A stretch of DNA of 9,844 bases from HXMU1420-2 sp040830545 (lineage in GTDB: Bacteria; Pseudomonadota; Alphaproteobacteria; Rhodobacterales; Rhodobacteraceae), in contig JBFOMB010000050.1 in the NCBI GenBank assembly GCA_040830545.1, positions 1 through 9,844 of the forward strand, read 5' to 3'. The translations under genes and the position numbers were made by a program. Every line of letters starts with the position of its first letter. Position 1 is the first letter of the stretch. The notes under the pieces are model-generated. The model searched no databases. It saw only the letters and a program-made list of their open reading frames with translations, and had not been told where the DNA came from. Positions 1-7,600 of this stretch are shown in pieces.

Positions 1-139
1 CGAAGTACTTCCGCAGTGGCAACTGCCGACATTGGGCGTGTTTGCCGTCTGGCCAGATGCAGGACAACAAAAGAACCTAACCCGTCGCATGATCGATTTT
101 CTGGCTGAAAGTACCGCAGAAAGTAACCGTGATCGATAG
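1..139 (+). CDS. LysR-type transcriptional regulator, C-terminal fragment
   Basis: Reading from base 2, 45 codons stay open to a TAG at 137-139. The peptide contains VLPQWQLPTLGVFAVWPDAG, followed by a basic-hydrophobic TRRMIDFLAE segment. This is the typical end of the LysR substrate-binding domain, in which a Leu-Pro-x-Trp stretch precedes a strand reading VFAVWP-like and a last helix reading RxFIDFL-like. Proteins of this family bind an effector through this C-terminal domain and DNA through an N-terminal winged helix, which lies outside the window. The effector and target genes cannot be inferred from this tail. It is on the same strand as the next gene but separated by about 420 bases, so a shared operon is unlikely. 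The family call is fairly secure despite the short length. Confidence 0.8.
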   Translation, partial: EVLPQWQLPTLGVFAVWPDAGQQKNLTRRMIDFLAESTAESNRDR

Positions 140-557
140 CGATCAAGGGCGGCCCATAAGAGACCTTCGTTGCTGACATCGGTGCCGCAGTGCGGCTTCA
201 CCAGGCCCGCAATTCGCTGCGACGGCGAGATTTGGCGAGTAGCATACTGGAACCGGGCGGACAAAGTTGCCATTCGGTTTTCCAAGTGTCACCCCTCTGA
301 TGCAACTACGTGCACCGATGCAGCGCGCGGCGGAGTGCGTGGTATGTGCTGGTCAGGTCGATCTGCGCATTTTTGCATCACAATGGCAGTTCTGCTAAAA
401 CTTTGAGCACGTTTTCGGGCGGCGGCACGCCCGTGACATGATGCTCTCGCATCATTTTGCGTTGATATCGTTTCGTTTTTTTCGGATCATCTACCCGTTA
501 ACTTGTCCTCTAGAAACGAGACCCAAGCCGTTCCTAGCAAAGATCGCGAAAGACAGT
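140..557. other. Intergenic stretch without a convincing gene
   Basis: No reading frame here has credible coding character on either strand. The longest open frame (170-406, plus) starts with TTG, lacks a ribosome binding site and gives a Cys/Arg-rich peptide resembling nothing I recognise. The motif TTCGYTGC occurs twice (ttcgttgc near 167, ttcgctgc near 213). This style of sequence reminds me of non-coding, decayed intergenic DNA in Rhodobacterales, but that is an impression. The right half becomes AT-richer from about 450 and probably carries the promoter of the LuxR-type gene. Confidence 0.5.
462..490 (+). promoter_or_regulatory. Possible sigma-70-type promoter of the LuxR-type gene
   Basis: TTGATA at 462-467 matches the -35 consensus in five of six positions. 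GATCAT at 485-490 matches the -10 consensus in four of six, with a 17-base spacer. Transcription would begin near 497, giving a leader of about 60 bases before the ATG at 558. If real, this argues against starting the regulator at the upstream in-frame ATG codons at 438 and 441. Such matches arise by chance in AT-rich DNA, so the call is tentative. Confidence 0.35.
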
Positions 558-1319
558 ATGACGCGCCAAGATGGTCACTCTATTGCCGGCATTTTCATAC
601 GCCTTCAAAACAGCGAGTCCGCGGGCGAGACTTGGGACATCTGCGTGGAAATCGCGCGGGAGCTGGGGGCGGATGCGCTGAACATCGCCAAATTCAAGGA
701 TGCGAGCCCGGCACCCGTTTGGATGCGGGTTTCGACCCACGAAAGGGGAGGTTTGGAAGAGTATGTCGCCAACGACTACATGAGCGTGGATCCGGTTCTG
801 GTGCCGCGGGCCAAGGGCGTGATGAAAGAGGTGGACCACATCTCGCTGCACCGCAACATCGCGGCGGGCGGTCTGTCTGAAAAGGAACTGGAATGCTATG
901 ATCATCTGATGACCTACGGGCAATCGGATTACATCACGTTCCTCTTGCGCGATCAGGATGACGAAGGGGAAACGCTCGTTGTATTTTCCTGTACCGCCTT
1001 GGTGGCGGAAACGCTGAAATCCCAGCTGCTAGATCAGCTGAATATCATTGCGAACCTGTTTGCCCTGCATGCTGTGCCGCCAACGCCGCAGCAACCGGAA
1101 GGCAAGGTTCCGCTACTTTATGAGTTTCTGTCAGACCGCGAAAAGAATGTGCTGAACTGCCTCGCGCGCGGGATGCACAACGAACAAATCGCGCACCACC
1201 TGGGTATTTCCGAGGTGACCGTTCGCATGCATTCGTCCAACGCACGAAAGAAGATGAATGCGACCACACGGGCTCAGGCCATTGCGCTGGCCCTGTCGCG
1301 CGGGCTGATTCAGGGCTGA
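558..1319 (+). CDS. LuxR-family transcriptional regulator with autoinducer-binding-like domain
   Basis: The product is 253 residues, the usual length for quorum-sensing LuxR proteins. Residues about 20-175 form an autoinducer-binding-like domain and 191-253 a GerE/LuxR helix-turn-helix. Aligned without gaps to TraR numbering, the pocket residues Tyr61 (Y69), Asp70 (D78), Pro71 (P79) and Gly113 (G121) are present, but Trp57 is Gly65 and Trp85 is Asp93. The DNA-binding residues Glu178, Leu182 and Gly188 are all kept (E195, L199, G205). The frame runs back to an ATG at 438, but the extra 40 residues are low in similarity and cover the likely promoter, so the ATG at 558 is preferred; its ribosome binding site (gaaaga, 548-553) is weak. 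No AHL synthase is adjacent, so this may be a solo regulator. It may control the giant gene downstream, which has a lux-box-like site upstream. The ligand is unknown. Confidence 0.88.
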   Translation: MTRQDGHSIAGIFIRLQNSESAGETWDICVEIARELGADALNIAKFKDASPAPVWMRVSTHERGGLEEYVANDYMSVDPVLVPRAKGVMKEVDHISLHRNIAAGGLSEKELECYDHLMTYGQSDYITFLLRDQDDEGETLVVFSCTALVAETLKSQLLDQLNIIANLFALHAVPPTPQQPEGKVPLLYEFLSDREKNVLNCLARGMHNEQIAHHLGISEVTVRMHSSNARKKMNATTRAQAIALALSRGLIQG

Positions 1320-1414
1320 TCGTCCGCTCTGACTTCAACGCGCATACCCTGCTTTGCAGAAATTGCCTGTACAGACTGCTGATCAGTGCTGATTATCCCG
1401 CGCCATTGCAGGGA

Positions 1415-1434
1415 ACCTATCGGTTTCGATAGGT
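1415..1434 (+). promoter_or_regulatory. Lux-box-like operator (perfect 20-bp inverted repeat)
   Basis: The site reads ACCTATCG-GTTT-CGATAGGT and is a perfect palindrome outside the four central bases. One more G/C pair extends each arm (1413-1414 and 1435-1436 give GA...TC). The length of 20 bp and the ACCT...AGGT ends match the classic Vibrio fischeri lux box layout, although the inner bases differ. It lies 95 bases after the LuxR-type stop codon and 222 bases before the giant gene's ATG. A TACATT hexamer at 1457-1462 would place transcription start near 1469, putting the palindrome centre about 44 bases upstream, close to the spacing of LuxR-activated promoters. A terminator is the main alternative, but the stem is AT-rich and no T-run follows. 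Confidence 0.55.
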
Positions 1435-1456
1435 TCTGTTAAATTCGTTAAATGGT

Positions 1457-1462
1457 TACATT
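1457..1462 (+). promoter_or_regulatory. Possible -10 element for the giant gene
   Basis: TACATT matches TATAAT in four of six positions. No good -35 hexamer sits 16-18 bases upstream, which is expected at a promoter where an activator bound to the lux-box-like palindrome replaces the -35 contact. The implied leader to the ATG at 1657 is about 190 bases long. This is weak on its own and is supported mainly by its distance from the palindrome. Confidence 0.3.
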
Positions 1463-1518
1463 TCAACGGACAACTGCGTGTAGACCAGTCCGTGTACAAA
1501 AATCAAAGACGGCCGGAG

Positions 1519-1579
1519 CCTGCGAAGTTTTTGGATCGCAGGGCCAGCTGATTTTTGGCGTGCCACTGGTTTTGGTGGC
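1519..1579 (+). other. Two short hairpins in the probable 5' leader
   Basis: CCTGCGA at 1519-1525 pairs perfectly with TCGCAGG at 1536-1542 across a 10-base T-rich loop. GCCAC at 1562-1566 pairs with GTGGC at 1575-1579 across an 8-base loop. Both fall between the proposed transcription start and the ribosome binding site. They match no riboswitch class that I can recognise and could be chance structures. Confidence 0.3.
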
Positions 1580-1640
1580 CGACTACTACAGCGCGGCTGA
1601 AAACACCCGCGTCGTTGTCAGGAATTGAAGACGAAAACCG

Positions 1641-1645
1641 AAGGA
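1641..1645 (+). promoter_or_regulatory. Ribosome binding site supporting the giant gene's ATG start
   Basis: AAGGA lies 11 bases before the ATG at 1657 and is the only good Shine-Dalgarno match near a start codon of this frame. It favours that ATG over the TTG at 1555. Confidence 0.6.
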
Positions 1646-1656
1646 AATTTGCTGAC

Positions 1657-4600
1657 ATGTCGAATCGTTCAAACAGCGGGACCCCATCAAACCCATCTGC
1701 CCCGAATGGCAAGATCGCCGGTGATCGGCAAAGCAATGTGTTGGGTGGGACCTTCGGCGATGATGTGCTGGACGGCAAAGCCGGGAATGACGCGCTGTTT
1801 GGTGGGTTTGGGAACGACGTTTTGAAGGGTGGCAAAGGCAATGACGCGCTGTTTGGCGGGTTTGGCGACGACACACTGAAAGGTGGCAAGGGCGACGACG
1901 TTTTGAGGGGCGGCTTTGGAGAGGACAAACTCAAGGGCGGCGCTGGGAACGACACGTTGTTTGGTGGATTTGGCGATGACACGCTAAGGGGCGGCTCGGG
2001 TAATGATATCCTGCTGGGTGGGTTTGGCGATGACCGTCTGAAAGGCGGCGACGGCGATGACACGCTGATCGGCGGTTTTGGAACGGACACGGCTGTTTTC
2101 AAAGGATCAATCCGCGATTTTCTGATCTCTGTAGACAGCCAGTCTTTCCTGGGGTCCAGCGGGACGGTGATGCGGTTGGACGGAGCCGAGTTGGACACGT
2201 TTCATGGCATCGAAGTCCTGAAATTCAGCGACTATCGCGCCCGCCTGACTGGCGAAAACAACAAGGTTCTGACCGCAGATGACAGCGCAGCCATTGACGA
2301 AGACGAAGCGCTAGAGATTTCAACGGCGGACCTTGTCGCCAACGATTTTGATTTCGATGGCGACGTGTTGAGTATCAAAAAGGTCCGAGACACCAGCGAA
2401 TTGGGGGCGCAGGTCTCTCTTCAGGATGGGGTGCTGAGCTACGACCCTGGCGATCTCTTTGCGGATCTGGAGCTTGGGGAAACCGCAACGGATACCGTGA
2501 CGTACTTTGTCACGGATGGTCGTGGGTCGGTGTCCAAGGCGACGCTGACGATCACCATTCGTGGCCTCAAAAACGTGGATCAGAACACCGCGCCAGAGGC
2601 AATCGGATCCTTTGACATCGTTGATCTGGCAGAGCTGGAGGCGCTGGACCTGAGCGCCAATGGGCTGTTTCAGGACGCGGACATGGGGGACGCCCTGACC
2701 TATTCGGTCACGCTGGCGGATGGTCAGCCCGCGCCGGCCTGGCTGACCATTGATCCCTTCACCGGGCAGATTGATGGGTTGCCGGGCGCAGAAGATGCGG
2801 GCGTTTACGAGTTGTCGGTCGTGGTCACCGACAATCAGGGCGCCACGGCCAGTATTCCGTTGGTTGTCAACGTGTTGAACCGTTTGGACGGGACTGCCGT
2901 GGACGGGTACATCGCGGGCGCTGTTGTGTTTGGGGATGCCAACGGGAACGGGATTTTGGACGCGGGCGAAGTCTCGACCCTGACGGACGCAAACGGCGAA
3001 TTCAGCCTGATCGGCGCCACTGGCGATCTGGTGCTGCTGGGCGGTGTCGACATCTCTACCGGGCTGGCGTTCGATGGGACGCTGCGCGCGCCGGAAGGGG
3101 CAACCGTGGTGACGCCGCTGACCACTCTGGTCCTCAGCTTCGCAGAGACGCAAAACGCGGCCAATCCGGATTTTGCGCAGGCAGAGGCGGATCTGAAATC
3201 CGCGTTGGGCCTGCCGGATGTTGATCTGAGCACGGTGGATCCGATTGCGCTGGCGGTGGATGGCAGCGCGGACGGGGTTGCGCTGTTGGCCGCCCAGGTT
3301 CAGGTGCAAAACACGGTACTGCAGGCGGCGGCTGTGGTGGATGGGGCCACGACCGACCCAATCGACAACGCGACCGGTGTGCAATCGGCATTTGCGGGCC
3401 TGGCAGAAGCGATTGCGACAGATCCGGGGTTTTCCCTGTCAGATAGCGGCAGCATTCAGGAGGTTGTCCAGAACACGGCGACCCAGTCGGCGGCAAATTC
3501 CGGCGGCACGCCTGCGGTGATTGACGCGGCTGTTTTGGATGCTTCGGTCAGTGTTATCACGCAATCGAACGTGGCCATCGATGATGTGGAATTCATCGAA
3601 GGTGCATCCAACCCGATTGAGGCACTGACCGAGATTGCCCAGGTGGCCATCGTGTCGCAAACCGAGGGCGTCGAGCAGCTGGAAGCCTCTGCGGAAAGCG
3701 GTGCCGTTTCGTTCGAACTGGCGGATCTGAACGCCGATTTCACCTCAGCGGTGGAGGATGCCGCAGGGCAGGTGGGCGACGTGGATGGCGATGCCGGTGG
3801 CCCGGCTTCGGAGTTCCTGGTCAACGAATTCGTGTCCGGCAACCAGCAGCCCTATGGGGTGGTCACCCTGGGCAACGGCAACATCTTTTATGGGTTTGAA
3901 GGAACGTTCGGAAACCCGAGTGGCCGCATCTTCGACACGACGGGCACACCGGTCACTGGTGATATCCTGCTGCGGGACTTCGGCGTGCGCGGGACCGCGG
4001 ATTTTGCAGCGTCCGGCACCGGCGGCGTGGTTGTGGCCTATGCCCTGGGCGGCAGCATCAACCTGATCTCGCTGACCGAGGATGGCGCGCTAGACCAGGG
4101 CGGCATCATTGTTGTCGACAATCAGCCGACGATCGCCGGCTTCAGCGGCCCGCGAGTGACAACCCTGGCCGATGGCAACTATGCCGTGACGTGGTTCGAG
4201 CGGGACGCGTCCGACACATTCGACACCTGGGTCCGCGCCCGGGTTGTTGCGCCGGATGGTACGCCGGTCACGGATGTTCTGGATGTCAACCAGACCCAAA
4301 CGGGGTTCCAGGGATATCCGGAGATCACGTCGCTCTCGTCCGGTGGCTTTGCGATCAGCTTTTCCAACATAGATGCGCAGAGCGTGAGCCGTGATATTGA
4401 CGGCACGTTGCGGGTATTCAACGCAGACGGGTCGCCGCGAACGGATGAAATCGAGATTACGCCAACCGCTGACCGCAATTCCGGCACGGATTTGCAATTG
4501 GTCGAATTGTCCAACGGAAACATCGCCGTGGCGTGGATTGCGTTGGTCGGGCCCCTGGCGCAGCGCGTCATAGAGACGAAAATCATAGATCCGAGCGGCA

Positions 4601-7600
4601 ACACCGTTGTGGATGTAACACTGCTCAACGAAGCGCCGTATGTAAGTGCGGCCACCGTTGATCTGGCCCAGCTGACCAATGATCGGTTTGTGGCGGTGTG
4701 GTCGGCCTATGAAGAGACGCCCGACGGGCGGGATTACAACGTCAAGGCGCGGGTGATCGACAACTTCGGCAATCCCGTGTCGGATGAGATTGACGTAAAC
4801 ATCGAGGAGAGCGCTACACAGGTTGCGTCCTTTGTGACTGCGCTGCCCAATGGTGGGTTCAGCGTCATGTGGCGCACCGATGATCCCACACAGGATGGCA
4901 GCGCGTCTGCGATCAAATCCCGGATCTTCGACAGCACAGGCCAGGCGATTACTTTGCCGGCGGAGGCGTTGATTTTCACGGCGGCCGAGCTTTTGGTCAC
5001 GGATGGAGATCCGGCCAATGACGGGTTGAACATTCTAGCGGTGGAGCCATTGAGCGCTTTGGGCGCTACCATCACTCTGACCCCAGACGGGACGGTCGCC
5101 TACGATCCGACAAGCGCTGCGGGGCTGAGTGATTTTTCGCGTAATGCGATTGTGCAGGATACGGTCACGGTGACCATCAGCGACGGTCAGGGCGGCACAA
5201 CGCAGACCGTTGTGACCTTTGCTGTGAACGGCACCAACGGTGCTCCTGTGACCGAACCGGTGAACGCGCCCGATCTGGCCGTCAGCGATCCGGTCGAGAC
5301 AATTGACCTGCTCGCGCAGGCCAGTGACCCGGATGCGGATCCGGTGACCGTCGTGTCTGTTTTTGCCTTGGATAACTTCGGCGCGCCGGTGGCCATCACA
5401 GACAACGGAGACGGTACAATCAGCCTCGACCCGGGGCAATTCAGCACACTCGATCCTGGGGAAAGCCTCGTGGTGACAGTGTCTTACACAGTTTCGGATG
5501 GTGTGGATGCGACGTCAGGATCAGTCCGCGTCACGGTTCAGAACACCACGCCCCCAAATGTCGCACCGACCATTTCTGCCACCCCCTCCGCCGGGTTTGC
5601 CGAGGCGCCAGACGCCTCGGCACAAGACCTGGCAGAGTCGGGTGTGGTTAGCTTCAACGACGCGAATGTGGGTGACCTGGTCAGCGTTGCGGTCCGCAAC
5701 GTCACCACCCCGGTCTGGAGCGGCGGTGCGCTACCTGCCGGGTTGGCCGCGGCGTTGCAGGCCGGTTTCTCATCCAGTGTCGCAAACGCGGCCGCCCCGG
5801 GAACGACGCCGTGGAATTTCGTTGCCAACGGGCTGGATCTGGACTTCCTGGGAGCCGGGGAAACCATCCAATGGACCGTGACGCTGCAGGCCACGGACGC
5901 GCAGGGTGCATCGGCCAGCACAGATCTGGCCTTTGTGATCAACGGTACCAATGACGAGCCGACTTTGGCAGGTGCAGCCACCTTGCAGGCGGAAGAAGCC
6001 GGTCCGGAGGTGGGGCTGGACCTCACGGCGCTGGCGGCGGATCTGGATGCGAATGATGCGATGGGCTACGCGATCACCGGCGCCCCCGCCGAGGGGAGCG
6101 CGCGGATCGAGAATGGGCAACTGTTCTTCGCGCCGGGCTCCGACTTTGACGATCTGTCGGGCGGTGCCACGCGGGACGTGACCATCGAGGTGACGGCAAC
6201 AGACACTCAAAACGCAACAGCCGTACAAACATACACGGTGACCGTCACCGCTGCGCCGGATCCAAATTCGCCGCCACAAGTGACAATGGGGACGTTGGCC
6301 GCGGACGAAGACGGCGCCGCTGTGACGCTTGATTTGCGGACGCTGGCCAGCGATGCCGAAGATGGGGCAGTGGGGCTGACATTCACGATCCTCAGCGCGC
6401 CTTTTGAGGGCAGCACGACGCTGGATCCCGACGGCTTCACCCTGCGCTTTGATCCGGGCCCGGACTTTCAGGGTCTGAACGAGGGTCAGGCGCAGACATT
6501 CTCTATCTCGGTTCAGGCGACAGACAGTGGCGGTTTGACGGCGCAGAACACCATTGACCTGACTGTTACCGGCCAGAATGATGCGCCCTTTGTTGTCGGC
6601 GGGCCCCAGTTTTTCTTTGCGTCCGAGGATGGCGCGCCGGAAAGCACCTTCATCGGCGCCCAGTTCGGGGATGCGGATGCTGAAAACCAGGATCCGGCCT
6701 CTTTAACCTACGAAATCGTGGGTGCCGTGCCGCAAGGCAACGCCTCGGTTGCAGCAGGGGATCTGACTTTTGACCCCGCAGGCGGGTTTCAGGATCTGAG
6801 TGACGGAGACACGCGCGACATCAGCTTTGACGTGCGGGTCACCGATGCGCGGGGGGCGCAGGCCAGCCAGACAGTGACGTTCCGCGTGATTGGCCAGAAC
6901 GATGTGCCGGTGGCAACGCCGGTTGATCTGGGCGCGCAGAGCGAGGATGACGGCATCTTGCTGCTGGACCTGTTGCAGCCCATCGCCGATGCGGACGCCT
7001 CGGACACGTTGACTGTGGTTGCGGCCTCGCTGCGGGCCGAAGATGGCAATGGCGACGCGCTGCCCATTCAGGACAATTTCGATGGCACGGCCAGTTTTGA
7101 TCTGGAGACGTTCAACACGTTAAACGATGGCGAGACGGCAAATGTGACCGTGACTTACGAGGTCAACGACGGGTTGGTGACGGTCCAGAACACCATCAGT
7201 TTCGTGGTGACGGGGATCACCGATACTCCGGATATGTCGGGGGATGACCTGATCAATGGCACCCCGGGCGACGACCTGCTGGACGGGTTTGGCGGAAATG
7301 ACACCATCAACGGTTTCGAGGGGCGCGACACTCTGCTGGGCGGGGACGATGACGATACGCTCGATGGCGGGGCAGATGATGACGTTCTGGCCGGCGATGC
7401 AGGCAACGACCTGCTGATCGGTGGCGGCGGGACCAACACGTTCGAGATTTCCGACGGTAATGACACGATAGACGTAACCGGTTCGGATGGCGCGGCCTAT
7501 CAGTTGGCACCAGGCTCTTCCGGCGCCGCGATCGACTTCACCGCCACTTTCGGGGACACGACCGGTACGGTTATCAAAGGCGATGACGGCACGCCGGGCG

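Larger units (their letters stand above)
1320..1656. other. Regulatory intergenic region between the LuxR-type gene and the giant gene
   Basis: This 337-base gap encodes no credible protein. It contains two 8-bp palindromes (CTGTACAG at 1367-1374 and CTGATCAG at 1379-1386, centres 12 bases apart), a perfect 20-bp lux-box-like palindrome at 1415-1434, a direct repeat GTTAAAT at 1438-1444 and 1447-1453, a possible -10 element at 1457-1462, and two short hairpins in what would be the leader. No hairpin followed by a T-run marks the end of the LuxR-type transcript, so read-through into the giant gene is possible. Confidence 0.6.

Noticed and set aside
170..406. Possible 78-residue protein on the plus strand
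   Set aside because: It has a TTG start, no ribosome binding site, an odd Cys/Arg-rich composition and no recognisable family. It looks like a chance open frame in GC-rich intergenic DNA.
438..557. Upstream in-frame start adding 40 residues to the LuxR-type protein
   Set aside because: The extra residues do not resemble LuxR N-termini and overlap the best promoter candidate. The ATG at 558 gives a family-typical length.
1413..1436. Reading the palindrome as an intrinsic terminator of the LuxR-type gene
   Set aside because: The stem is AT-rich, followed by ctgttaaattcg and not a T-run, and its 20-bp ACCT/AGGT layout fits an operator better. A weak terminator role is not excluded.
1439..1451. 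CtrA-type binding site (two TTAA half-sites)
   Set aside because: The half-sites are separated by five bases, whereas the CtrA consensus needs seven.
1555..1656. TTG start extending the giant protein by 34 residues
   Set aside because: It lacks a ribosome binding site and adds a Cys/Trp-rich stretch unlike the Cys-free body. The ATG at 1657 has AAGGA at a suitable distance.
1747..2097. CRISPR-like or satellite repeat array
   Set aside because: The 27/54-base periodicity is entirely explained by in-frame RTX nonapeptide codons, with no spacers.
1503..2198. Long Pro/Ser-rich open frame on the minus strand
   Set aside because: It is the antisense of the Gly/Asp-rich RTX repeats; the repetitive SxPxPP-like pattern is a mirror of GGxGxD codons.
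2320..3384. 354-residue open frame on the minus strand
   Set aside because: It is antisense to the cadherin-like and helical parts of the giant gene. Its composition (Arg/Gln/His-rich, no domain) is typical of a GC-rich shadow frame.
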